DNA from: Prevotella sp.
Lineage (GTDB): Bacteria > Bacteroidota > Bacteroidia > Bacteroidales > Bacteroidaceae
Direction of reading: 5' to 3'
Length of the DNA stretch: 40,591 bases
Assembly (NCBI GenBank): GCA_024697405.1
Contig: JAILFU010000013.1
Coordinates: forward strand, 1 to 40,591
Part shown: positions 1 through 6,820 of the stretch, piece after piece
Layout of the letters: each line of letters starts with the position of its first letter
Numbering within the stretch: the first letter of the stretch is position 1
Notes under the pieces: generated by a model
Database searches by the model: none
The model's input: only the letters and a program-made list of their open reading frames with translations
What the model was told of the DNA's origin: nothing
Translations under genes and position numbers: made by a program

Positions 1-417
1 GGCCTCTCCGTTGATGATCTTCTGCGCCAGGTCGGTGAATCCCAGGACGCCCTCCTGGGTGAGCTTGGCCTGACGGATTTCGCCGGTAGCCTTGCAGAGC
101 AGGCGGATGTTCTTGATGTGCTTGGCAATCTCGAAGTGGGCAGCGTCGGCGCTCGAGCCGCTGGTCACCTGTGCGGAGAAGATACCCAGGTCGCCCAGCT
201 TCACGGGCTGTCCGAGCAGGATAAGCTCCTTGATGCAGGAGACCATGTCGGTGAGAATGCCCTTGATGACGCCCTGGGAATAGGGAGTGTTGTGGTCGCT
301 CATGTGCTTGGCCAGCTCGGCGACGCCGATGGGGTCGGCATTCTTCACGCGGCCGTAGACACGCCCGAACTGCGCAGAGTTCTGGTTCTTGTTCTTGTAA
401 AGATTCAGGTACAACAT
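1..417 (-). CDS. HU-like (histone-like) DNA-binding protein, partial
   Basis: The frame is open from an ATG at 417 to the left edge, so the C-terminus is missing; 139 codons are visible. The start MLYLNLYKNKN, the DPIGVAELAKHMSDHN segment and GQPVKLGDLGIFSAQVTSSG match the Bacteroidetes HU-related family (TIGR01201-like), whose members are nucleoid proteins of about 125-200 residues. The VKLGDLGIF stretch corresponds to the conserved beta-arm base of HU proteins. It is transcribed alone leftward from a good Bacteroidetes promoter at 493-524. DNA binding is inferred from the family only. Confidence 0.85.
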   Translation of the reverse strand, partial: MLYLNLYKNKNQNSAQFGRVYGRVKNADPIGVAELAKHMSDHNTPYSQGVIKGILTDMVSCIKELILLGQPVKLGDLGIFSAQVTSGSSADAAHFEIAKHIKNIRLLCKATGEIRQAKLTQEGVLGFTDLAQKIINGEA

Positions 418-492
418 AATTGAAAATTTGTGTTTTAAATAGTAAAAGACTAAGGTTAAATTCTCTCGTGTGATTATCCGGATTTCACGTTA

Positions 493-524
493 CAAAGGTA
501 CAAAAAAAATCTGAAACTACCAAA
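493..524 (-). promoter_or_regulatory. Bacteroidetes-type promoter of the HU-like gene
   Basis: On the minus strand TTTG (524-521) is followed after 20 bp by TACCTTTG (500-493). This fits the Bacteroidetes sigma-ABfr consensus TTTG/N19-21/TAnnTTTG. The expected start site is about 70 bases upstream of the ATG at 417. Confidence 0.75.
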
Positions 525-554
525 TTTTTACGCACCTTTTTGTCATTTTTTTTT

Positions 555-672
555 GCAATGACATAGCAGTTGACCCATGACATCTTCTCCGGCGGTAGCC
601 GCATTCCCGACCGCAGGTCGGGAATGCGCCATCCGGAAAGTAAAATTGGGGGGGCAACTGTTATATTATTGC
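555..672. mobile_element. MITE-like element with terminal inverted repeats and a 12-bp hairpin
   Basis: The left end (555-576) reads inward to TAGCAGTTGACCC and the right end (651-672) carries the inverse, GGGGCAACTGTTATATTATTGC. Between them lies a perfect hairpin, GCATTCCCGACC-gca-GGTCGGGAATGC (601-627), after a TTCTCCGGCGGTAGCC core. Ends and core recur at 6739-6790, 7121-7201 and 8831-8909, so this is one family. No coding capacity. With the 25-bp repeat at 736 and the HU promoter, it accounts for most of the 362-bp gene-free gap 418-779. Confidence 0.7.
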
Positions 673-735
673 TTTCTTTTCAAAATATTTTCCTTGTCAA
701 GAGCGATGTTTTTTCACTATGACAACAAACGATGC

Positions 736-760
736 ATGCAATATGGCATATTGGCATATA
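736..760 (+). repeat. 25-bp direct repeat, left copy, flanking the primase-helicase block
   Basis: The 25 bases at 736-760 are identical to 6587-6611 (begins ATGCAATATGGC, ends TTGGCATATA); the identity stops exactly at both ends. The unit contains the near-palindrome AATATGGCATATT. The copies lie 5.85 kb apart, just outside the six minus-strand genes 780-6184. They could be attachment sites, recombination scars or a dispersed repeat. Confidence 0.85.
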
Positions 761-779
761 GCGTGTTCTGACGGTTTGT

Positions 780-2783
780 CTATGACAGCTTGCGATACTT
801 GCCCTTATCCTCGCCTTGTCTGATTTTTTGAGCAAGCCCGTCGTCCACCAACCGCTTCAGTCGGCTACACACGCTGCCCGTGTTTCCATTGTAGCCATAC
901 TCCCGGTCTACGTCCTGACTGGTAAAGGGGTTGGGCAGTCGGCGATAGGCTAAGAGCGTCTTCTGCTGATGGCGCACGTTCGAGGCCTGCTCCGTAGCCA
1001 GGTCGTCGTAGTGCTTTTCCCCGACCGACAGCGCGAAGTGCTGCTGGAAGGCAAACTGCGCGTCGCAGACAGCCAGCGTAAAGGCCACGTCGGTCTTGTC
1101 TACCGCGAAGTCTGGGCCGCATTTCCATCGCCCGTCGCTGTCGTGCACCATCTGCAGCCAGTGGCGTGCGACGATAAACGGGAGCGCCAGGTTCAGCGCC
1201 ACCCATATTGGCCTCTTCACCATGTCCTCCAGGGCATAGCTGTGCTCCTCCTCGGCATCCTTCATTCGCCGTGTGGTCCATCCGTGCAGGGCGTCGGAGA
1301 TCATCTTGATGGGAATCTCGCCCTTGGTGCTGTCCAGCCGATAGCTCCATTCGCGCAACTGCGAGTCTCTCAGCCGGTCGGCTTCGTCGTACTCGTGGTT
1401 CTCGCGCATCTCGAAGTTCGAATCACCCATAGGCACGATACCCAGACGGAACGGCAGTCCTTTGGCAAACGAGGCGGGTGTTATCTGGCGGGCGATGGCC
1501 GAGGGTGTTCCGCTGAAAAGGGCATTGTAGTGGACGTCATATTCGCCGACCATCGAGGAGGAAGTCTTCAGGAACGACCCTGCGGGTTCATTTCCCAGCG
1601 CCTTGTAGAACAGCTGTTCTATGTTCATGTAGGACTTCTTCTGCTGGGCAAGCACCTCGTCGAGTTCGCTATTCTGCTGGAACACATGGAGGCTGATTTC
1701 CCTTCCGTCGACTATTTCCTTCGCGTTGAACTCTGCCTCGCGTATGGCAGCCGCCGAAGCCTCCGACGGCAGACAGCGCAGTATTCCGCGCGGGCGTGGG
1801 GTTTTGTTCTTCTCGCCGCCGCTCTTCTGGTCGCGTTCCTCGTTCCAGCGGTTCAGCGCCTCTATCTGGGCAGCGTCGGCCTTCTTCACCGGCTCCAGCA
1901 TGAGGCGGTAAAGGGCGGTGGCTATCGACTTTCCCGAACCTGTCCTTCCAATGAGTTCCACAATACTGTTCAGGCGGCACATCTTGCCCGGTTCCGCCCA
2001 CAGCTGGTAGAACATGCGGGTCATCAGCGTAGCACCCAGGCAGCCGCCCACATAGAGTGCCGCTACGAAGTGCTTGCGCTTCTGGCGATGGCAGAGCAGT
2101 TGCAACAATTCGTAGTGACGGAAGAATTTCTTGGAAAAGCGCTCACCGATGCGTTCCAGCATCAGCAGGATGTCGTCGGCAGCGGCAGCGCCGTGCCCCA
2201 GCTCCCTGGCACGTTGCTCGCGCACCAGCACCCCGTACTTACGTCCTGTCACCAGTTCGATGGCACGTCGCATCTCCTTCGAAGGCTGCGGGTCGTAGAG
2301 GTTCTCAGCCTCACGTTTCTCCATACGTTTCTTGGCCGCATCGATGATACGCAAGACCTCGCCCATTCCCCGCTCCGTGATGATTTCCTGCACCCATGCC
2401 AACGACTCCAGCAGCCTCCGCACACGCTCCATATCGCCGTCGTAGAGAATGATGGCATCGCACGCCACCTTCAGGGCGCATTTGTGGCGCGAGCCTTCGG
2501 GGACGCCATTGGGCAGCATGGTGTTCACATAGTCCTCCACGCTGTAGCCATACGCATCGAGCGTCAGCTCACGCTCCTTCGGCCTCACCTGCCCTGCCAG
2601 CTCCCTGGCGCCCTCTGTGTCGCCGTCGGCAGCCGTGGCTTCTGTGGTTGAATACTCGCCGCTGGCCACCACAGCTGTGTTGCCAGGCAACACATGGCCG
2701 GGGTTCAGGGCAGAACTGTTCTCTTGGCGATAGTCGTCGCCATACAGGCGATCGGCCTCGTTCATTAAATTTTGATTTTCCAT
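780..2783 (-). CDS. DUF3987-like P-loop helicase/primase-associated ATPase
   Basis: This 667-residue protein has a Walker A motif, GRTGSGKS, at about residues 279-286, following LNSIVELI. The region after it (about 350-470, including EASAAAIREAEF, QQNSELDEVL, MNIEQLFYKALGNE and YNALFSGTPSAI) resembles the DUF3987 ATPases that accompany VirE_N/BT4734-type primases on Bacteroidetes mobile elements. Residues about 80-120 (VPEGSRHKCALKVACDAI) look like a PriCT-type linker. The C-terminal 60 residues (FTSQDVDREYGYNGNTGSVCSRLKRLVDDGLAQK) look like a winged helix. It is the last gene of a four-gene unit. The family is usually fused to its primase domain; here the primase is the separate upstream gene. 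DNA unwinding is inferred from family and context. Confidence 0.7.
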   Translation of the reverse strand: MENQNLMNEADRLYGDDYRQENSSALNPGHVLPGNTAVVASGEYSTTEATAADGDTEGARELAGQVRPKERELTLDAYGYSVEDYVNTMLPNGVPEGSRHKCALKVACDAIILYDGDMERVRRLLESLAWVQEIITERGMGEVLRIIDAAKKRMEKREAENLYDPQPSKEMRRAIELVTGRKYGVLVREQRARELGHGAAAADDILLMLERIGERFSKKFFRHYELLQLLCHRQKRKHFVAALYVGGCLGATLMTRMFYQLWAEPGKMCRLNSIVELIGRTGSGKSIATALYRLMLEPVKKADAAQIEALNRWNEERDQKSGGEKNKTPRPRGILRCLPSEASAAAIREAEFNAKEIVDGREISLHVFQQNSELDEVLAQQKKSYMNIEQLFYKALGNEPAGSFLKTSSSMVGEYDVHYNALFSGTPSAIARQITPASFAKGLPFRLGIVPMGDSNFEMRENHEYDEADRLRDSQLREWSYRLDSTKGEIPIKMISDALHGWTTRRMKDAEEEHSYALEDMVKRPIWVALNLALPFIVARHWLQMVHDSDGRWKCGPDFAVDKTDVAFTLAVCDAQFAFQQHFALSVGEKHYDDLATEQASNVRHQQKTLLAYRRLPNPFTSQDVDREYGYNGNTGSVCSRLKRLVDDGLAQKIRQGEDKGKYRKLS

Positions 2784-2795
2784 GATAATGATTTT

Positions 2796-3569
2796 TTAAA
2801 AATGGAACAATTTGTCTTCGTCAATATAGATAATATCCTGCATACGAGGACAATACGATATTCTGTCAGCGTTCACGCAGCTATTGTCTGTTACGAACTT
2901 CCGCCCCGTAGTGTCTTTGACATTGAGCACGCCGAGTTCACGGGCCAGGAGATACTGATTGTCGGCTATGCGCCCTGCCTCAACCATCCACTCGCAAACC
3001 AGCCTCAGCCCGAATCCCGACGACGTGAGGTGGGCCAGCCTTACCTTCCACGGGAATCCCGGTGCTTTCGTGCGCTCATATAGCTCCTGAGGGGGGAAGG
3101 GCAGATGGTCGTAGTCGCTCATGAAGAGCCCGGAGAGGTGGAGAATGTTCGACTGCAACCGGCGGCGGTACATCATGGGCTGGCCGTCGTTGTCCAGCCG
3201 AGGATGGCCATTCCTGTCGAGCCGGGGCACCTGTTTGAACTCCCTGACGGCAAACACGAAGTCGGGCAGGTTGTTCTTCAGCATCTGCGCCCATTGCAGC
3301 AGCTGCTCCGCCGTGGTCAGCGCGGCAAACTTCTCACCCGCTTTCGGGCGGCACTCCTGCTTGATGCGCCACTTCTGGAAATCACTATTGCGGGTGAATT
3401 CATCGAGCGGCAGCCCCTCTCTGACAGCCCGCTCCACCGCCTGGCGCATGCCTATCTTCCACGCCACCGAGGCGCTGCGCACCTGCGTGGCAAGCACCGA
3501 GGCCGTGCAGGGCTCGCACGAACCCCAGTATTGGTTCTCCTGCCAAGTGAATCTGTAGTCCTGTGCCAT
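2796..3569 (-). CDS. VirE_N/BT4734-like primase (AEP) domain protein
   Basis: This protein has 257 residues from the ATG at 3569; a TTG three codons upstream (3578) is also possible but less likely. The stretch LHLSGLFMSDYDHLPF contains an acidic D-x-D pair (residues 152 and 154 from the ATG), and HLTSSGFGLRLVCEW follows 30 residues later. This spacing and the SSGxGL motif match VirE_N/BT4734 domains, which belong to the archaeo-eukaryotic primase superfamily. The C-terminal ISYCPRMQDIIYIDEDKLF is also typical. It lies 12 bp upstream of the DUF3987-like ATPase and 5 bp downstream of an unknown gene, so the four genes are almost certainly co-transcribed. A role in element replication is inferred. 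Confidence 0.6.
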   Translation of the reverse strand: MAQDYRFTWQENQYWGSCEPCTASVLATQVRSASVAWKIGMRQAVERAVREGLPLDEFTRNSDFQKWRIKQECRPKAGEKFAALTTAEQLLQWAQMLKNNLPDFVFAVREFKQVPRLDRNGHPRLDNDGQPMMYRRRLQSNILHLSGLFMSDYDHLPFPPQELYERTKAPGFPWKVRLAHLTSSGFGLRLVCEWMVEAGRIADNQYLLARELGVLNVKDTTGRKFVTDNSCVNADRISYCPRMQDIIYIDEDKLFHF

Positions 3570-3574
3570 AGCCT

Positions 3575-4081
3575 TCAACGTTTACGCTTGATGATTTCCG
3601 TGCGGAACCGTCCCAGCGTGACATTCATCGCGGCCTGTGCCAGCAGCAGCTGGCGCTCCACGTCGGGGCCGCACTCCAGTTCAGTCAGGATGCTCAGGCG
3701 GCGGTTTTCATTGTCGAGCCACACCTTCAGCCCGGCACCGTTGTCGAGCAGCATACGCCCCACATCTTCGGGCATGCGGGGCATCTGCTTGCGCTCGCCC
3801 TCCGTCAGCACCATGAACTGCTCAAAAGCCTCGGCCACGGGGTCTGCCGACTTGCCGTCCACGTTCAGATGGATGCTCCACGAGCTTTCCTTCTCACCCT
3901 CCGAACGGTAGAAGCAGCTGTTGCCCAACCGCTTTAGCATCGTCCGGTTACTCGGCTTCTGGCCCTGCGGAATAAATTCCCGGTAGCCGTTTGCCCACTC
4001 GTTCATTTTCCCTTTCGTCGTCACATCCGGCTTCCCTTTCGGCCGCGTGACATAAGTGATGTCTGAATCCTTCATATTCAT
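3575..4081 (-). CDS. hypothetical protein of the primase-helicase operon
   Basis: I do not recognise this 168-residue protein. It starts MNMKDSDITYVTRPKGKPD, is soluble and charged, and has no signal peptide or membrane segment. The middle is acidic and the C-terminus is basic (GRFRTEIIKRKR), compatible with nucleic-acid contact. Its ATG shares one base with the TAA of the preceding gene (TAATG) and it ends 5 bp before the primase-like start, so it is translationally linked to both. Placement between an unknown gene and the primase suggests a replication or maintenance role, but nothing in the sequence proves it. Confidence 0.6.
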   Translation of the reverse strand: MNMKDSDITYVTRPKGKPDVTTKGKMNEWANGYREFIPQGQKPSNRTMLKRLGNSCFYRSEGEKESSWSIHLNVDGKSADPVAEAFEQFMVLTEGERKQMPRMPEDVGRMLLDNGAGLKVWLDNENRRLSILTELECGPDVERQLLLAQAAMNVTLGRFRTEIIKRKR

Positions 4082-4659
4082 TACCTGTTAGATGTTATGA
4101 TTTCAATTCCTAATTCCCTCAGAAAGTCGAAATAGTAGCCTGCCCACTGCTCAGCATCTTGCATCGAGTCGAAGGCGTCGATGTCGAACAGTCCCTCGCA
4201 GAAATAACCTTCCAGATGGCACCACATCGAGTATTTCCCCTGCCGTGAAGACTTGCCCTTATTGGCGAATACCTCCAGCTCCAGCACTAGCGGCTCGTCC
4301 TTCACGTCGAGCGTTGCGCCCAGGCGCTTCAATTGCTCCACCCTTTGGCGCAGCACCTTGCTAACCACGTCCTCGGGATTCGCCAGCGCCTTGCCAAGCA
4401 TCTTGGCCAGAGCCAGCGCGCCTACTTTGTCTTCAGCGTTGCACAGGAACATGAATCCGATGTCCTCGCCTCCGAAATAATCCTCCAGTGGCACCAGCGG
4501 CTCGCCAGGGGAAGTCACCCACCAGCGGTCGTTCAAAAACGTTACTTTCAACGGTACTCCAGCAAAGCCGTCGTAGACGATGGCTTGGAGATTCCTCGCG
4601 TGCGCATACCTTACTATATCTTCAGGCGATGCGGATAAACATTGTTTGTCGTTTAACAT
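4081..4659 (-). CDS. hypothetical protein, first gene of the primase-helicase operon
   Basis: This 192-residue protein is unrecognised. It starts MLNDKQCLSASPEDIVRYA and has a lysine/arginine-rich central helix (ALAKMLGKALANPEDVVSKV, then RQRVEQLKRLG). A C-terminal part rich in aromatics follows (MWCHLEGYFCEG, AEQWAGYYFDFLRELG). No signal peptide, membrane segment or catalytic motif is visible. It opens the operon behind a TACCTTTG box at 4712-4719 and overlaps the next ATG by one base. Confidence 0.6.
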   Translation of the reverse strand: MLNDKQCLSASPEDIVRYAHARNLQAIVYDGFAGVPLKVTFLNDRWWVTSPGEPLVPLEDYFGGEDIGFMFLCNAEDKVGALALAKMLGKALANPEDVVSKVLRQRVEQLKRLGATLDVKDEPLVLELEVFANKGKSSRQGKYSMWCHLEGYFCEGLFDIDAFDSMQDAEQWAGYYFDFLRELGIEIITSNR

Positions 4660-4711
4660 AAATGTATTCCGATTTTAAGTAAATAAACTCGTAATCAATA
4701 ATTTATAGGTG

Positions 4712-4719
4712 CAAAGGTA
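4712..4719 (-). promoter_or_regulatory. -7 promoter box of the primase-helicase operon
   Basis: TACCTTTG on the minus strand lies 53 bases upstream of the ATG at 4659. No TTTG stands at the -33 position; instead a palindrome occupies 4732-4756, suggesting an atypical or regulated promoter. Confidence 0.6.
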
Positions 4720-4731
4720 CATAAAAAAAAG

Positions 4732-4756
4732 GTACGAAGTCTCAAAGACTACGTAC
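4732..4756. promoter_or_regulatory. Palindrome over the -33 region, possible operator
   Basis: GTACGAAGTCT-caa-AGACTACGTAC forms an interrupted 11-bp palindrome with one internal mismatch. It sits 12-37 bases upstream of the TACCTTTG box, where sigma contacts the -33 element. A repressor or activator site is plausible; a hairpin with no function is the alternative. Confidence 0.4.
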
Positions 4757-4764
4757 AGCAGGCA

Positions 4765-4786
4765 AATTAGGATAGAATTAGGATAG
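4765..4786 (+). repeat. 11-bp tandem direct repeat
   Basis: AATTAGGATAG occurs twice head to tail between the palindrome at 4732-4756 and the hairpin at 4799-4817. It could be a pair of protein-binding sites; two copies alone are weak evidence. Confidence 0.4.
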
Positions 4787-4798
4787 TGGCAGGCGCAG

Positions 4799-4817
4799 GT
4801 GTACTATGTTAGTACAC
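4799..4817 (-). terminator. Hairpin after the upstream two-gene unit
   Basis: GTGTACT-atgtt-AGTACAC is a perfect 7-bp stem with a 5-base loop, 11 bases past the stop at 4828. It lacks a T-run on the minus strand, so it is a weak intrinsic terminator at best. It separates the two-gene unit (6184-4828) from the four-gene unit. Confidence 0.4.
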
Positions 4818-4827
4818 TTTTCGACAG

Positions 4828-5493
4828 TTACAGCTCCTCCGTGGCCTTGATAAGATTCTTCAGGAAGAGTGAGGCTATTTTCTTTCGTGCAATGAAATCG
4901 TTGGTGGTTATATCGCTTTTCTGCCATTCAATATAGGATGAAGGCCAATACGTGTTTACCCCCTTGTCAATGGCAGAATAGCTAAAAAGATAGTCGTAAT
5001 ACTCATCTTTATATATTGTAGGGGGGGAGGAACGGACTATGTCCTTGACAACATTGTCTTTTGGATAGATGCCCATCGTGGCGAACCGCCTCACGAAACT
5101 TGTTTTTTTGCTTGTGAAGCCCAGATGATGGCAATAGTCCACTAGTATACGGTAGATACCGCCCCAGTCCCTTTCGCTTTCAAAATCTTTTAGTGTCCAC
5201 TTGATTGCTTTCACGATTTGCTCGTCGGTAGCGTCTATACGCTGCTGTTCCAAAATACCTAGGCGGCGCACATACTCCTCCATCCTTTTTCTCAACATTT
5301 CCCTTTCCTCGTCCTGGAAGCGGTCAGTCATGGAGGAGATAATTTCAGGCACGCCCTCCTCATACCCACATTCGAGGGCACGTTGCCGAAGCAAACGTTG
5401 GAGATTCTCCACGTCACCCCTCGGCATGTTCTTTGATGCATTGGCCCAATAGCGGACATCCAGCAATGAAAGAAGTCTATACTCCTGCTCCAT
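4828..5493 (-). CDS. hypothetical helical protein
   Basis: This 221-residue protein is unrecognised. The N-terminal half is strongly helical and charged (LQRLLRQRALECGYEEG, then EEREMLRKRMEEYVRRLG), suggesting a coiled coil around residues 55-85. The centre (FESERDWGGIYRILVDYCHHLGF) resembles short domains seen on Bacteroidales mobile elements, but I cannot name the family. No signal peptide or membrane segment. Its start overlaps the end of the preceding gene by 17 bases, showing translational coupling, and a hairpin follows the stop. Confidence 0.6.
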   Translation of the reverse strand: MEQEYRLLSLLDVRYWANASKNMPRGDVENLQRLLRQRALECGYEEGVPEIISSMTDRFQDEEREMLRKRMEEYVRRLGILEQQRIDATDEQIVKAIKWTLKDFESERDWGGIYRILVDYCHHLGFTSKKTSFVRRFATMGIYPKDNVVKDIVRSSPPTIYKDEYYDYLFSYSAIDKGVNTYWPSSYIEWQKSDITTNDFIARKKIASLFLKNLIKATEEL

Positions 5494-6184
5494 CTGGCTT
5501 TGTGTTGTTCAGCTTATCCACATACCATTGAAAACTTGTATCCTTGGTGGTGAAAATGATACTTCGCAAGCCTTCAAATCTAAAAGCCTGAAGATACATA
5601 TCACGGAGGTCGGAAATGAACTCTATGGATTCTATAAAGTCATAAGATACTCCGGGGATTGATTCATTGGCAACAAAATCATAGAAATAGAATTTACTCT
5701 CGTTGTCAGCGGAAACAGTGTATTGAGTGTCCTTATTGAACTTCGAGAACTCAAGGCACACTTCATAGTCTCTTATAGTTAGTCCGTTGTCGTCTATGGG
5801 GAGTTCGAGCTTGGAGCCGGATGTCAATAATGCAAAACTAAACCTCGCGGGAATTGACCGTACAAAATGAAGCATTTTTTCTCCTATGCCATAGAAACTC
5901 ATGACTTTCTTCAGTTCATAGAGCCCTACCGTTTCTCCTTCGCGGCAAACCACCATGCATTCCTTCAGTTCCGACTCCATCCACACCTCGCCGTCGGAAA
6001 TATAACTGCCACCAACTACGGGGTAGCTATGAGCTGAAGTGACGATTTTAGCTTCCCCCGGCTCCTCGTTTTTCTGCGGTTCTTCTTTTACGATTATCAG
6101 CGTGGCAATATGGAGGGCGAACTTGCTGCCTTTGGCACAGATAATGTTATACGGCTTGTCGAGTCTTACTAATTGTGTTTCCAT
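5477..6184 (-). CDS. hypothetical protein
   Basis: This 235-residue protein is unrecognised. It starts METQLVRLDKPYNIICAKGSKFALH and appears to be mainly beta-strand in the first half (HIATLIIVKEEP, YPVVGGSYISDGEVWM), with mixed structure afterwards. There is no signal peptide, so it is probably cytoplasmic. It is the first gene of a two-gene unit behind TATCTTTG at 6232-6239. Its coding DNA is visibly more AT-rich than the downstream primase/helicase genes, which may mean a different origin. Confidence 0.6.
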   Translation of the reverse strand: METQLVRLDKPYNIICAKGSKFALHIATLIIVKEEPQKNEEPGEAKIVTSAHSYPVVGGSYISDGEVWMESELKECMVVCREGETVGLYELKKVMSFYGIGEKMLHFVRSIPARFSFALLTSGSKLELPIDDNGLTIRDYEVCLEFSKFNKDTQYTVSADNESKFYFYDFVANESIPGVSYDFIESIEFISDLRDMYLQAFRFEGLRSIIFTTKDTSFQWYVDKLNNTKPDGAGV

Positions 6185-6231
6185 AATCGTTATTGTTCAT
6201 TGATGTTGTCCACTAATTCTTCTTTAGCTTG

Positions 6232-6239
6232 CAAAGATA
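6232..6239 (-). promoter_or_regulatory. -7 promoter box
   Basis: TATCTTTG on the minus strand, 48 bases upstream of the ATG at 6184. No convincing TTTG at -33. Confidence 0.55.
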
Positions 6240-6314
6240 AGGAATTTTTTGCAGATTCAGAGCCTTTATTGATAAAAAAGATGCTCAATAACATAGAATC
6301 AAACAATTTTTAAC

Positions 6315-6415
6315 GAGTCAGTAGCAAAACCGCGTTGGTTCGAAGGGGGCGGACAAATAGGAGAATATGTCCCTACGGTTGGGAATTCTTTGCCAGACAT
6401 GTTTGCTACTGGCTC
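6315..6415. repeat. 101-bp segment with 14-bp inverted-repeat ends
   Basis: GAGTCAGTAGCAAA (6315-6328) is mirrored by TTTGCTACTGGCTC (6402-6415) with one mismatch. The interior contains GTCCCTACGG, also seen in the hairpin at 23822-23852. No coding capacity and no clear target duplication. It looks like a small non-autonomous element. The gap 6185-6820 (636 bp) holds this, AT-rich DNA, the right 25-bp repeat, 21-bp units and a MITE end, but no gene. Confidence 0.5.
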
Positions 6416-6416
6416 C

Positions 6417-6449
6417 TATATGGCAATATTGCAATATTGCATATTGCAT
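6417..6449 (-). repeat. Diverged inverted copy of the 25-bp repeat
   Basis: Read on the minus strand this starts ATGCAATATG and continues with ATATTG blocks to CATATA, the same order as the 25-bp repeats at 736 and 6587 but with GC replaced by CA and an extra spacer. It looks like a degenerate, inverted, iteron-like copy. Confidence 0.4.
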
Positions 6450-6480
6450 TTCATTTTTTCCTGGAAAGGAAAGAGGAATG

Positions 6481-6550
6481 TTAATATATAATAATATAAT
6501 TATATATATTATTGATTATTAATATATTATACTATATTTATAGTATAATT
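6481..6550. other. AT-only stretch
   Basis: Seventy bases made almost only of A and T (one G) with TATA alternations. Such DNA melts easily and could be a replication-related or promoter-like region near the 25-bp repeat; it may equally be neutral. No gene is present. Confidence 0.35.
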
Positions 6551-6586
6551 TACCTCTCTCTCCTGTGGCCGTTGTCGGAAAAACAA

Positions 6587-6611
6587 ATGCAATATGGCAT
6601 ATTGGCATATA
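6587..6611 (+). repeat. 25-bp direct repeat, right copy
   Basis: Identical over 25 bases to 736-760, in the same orientation. Together they bracket the six-gene block 780-6184 plus about 400 bp of non-coding DNA. Flanking bases differ on both sides, so the identity is confined to the repeat. Confidence 0.85.
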
Positions 6612-6684
6612 CAGCCGCGAGAACATCATGCTCCATGAAAAAGCAGCGCCGCCATGAGGAATTCACGTGTGCGACGTCCCCCCC

Positions 6685-6748
6685 CAATGGCGTGCGCTGT
6701 TCAAAAAAATGGCGTGCGTTGTTTCCGAAATGGCGTTAGCTTCTCCGC
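6685..6748 (+). repeat. Three degenerate 21-bp tandem units
   Basis: AATGGCGT recurs at spacings of 22 and 21 bases (6686, 6708, 6729). The third unit shares AAATGGCGTTAG with a unit in the cleaner array at 23511-23594, so the two loci carry the same repeat family. Confidence 0.5.
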
Positions 6749-6790
6749 ATGGCGGGAAAGTAAATTCAGGTCAACTGCTATATTGTTGCC
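6739..6790 (+). mobile_element. MITE remnant (right half)
   Basis: GCTTCTCCG, then GGGAAAGTAAATT, then GGTCAACTGCTATATTG (from 6769) match the core and right end of the elements at 555-672 and 7121-7201. The left end is absent. It ends 30 bases beyond the stop of the lipoprotein pseudogene. Confidence 0.6.
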
Positions 6791-6820
6791 AAAAATTAAA
6801 GTGATTGTTTCATTTTGTTC

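Noticed and set aside
969..2651. 560-codon open frame on the plus strand opposite the DUF3987-like gene
   Set aside because: It lies wholly antisense to a gene with recognisable motifs, its product has no family features, and it results from the low stop-codon frequency of GC-rich coding DNA. The same applies to long antisense frames at 10788-12518 and 30356-32149.
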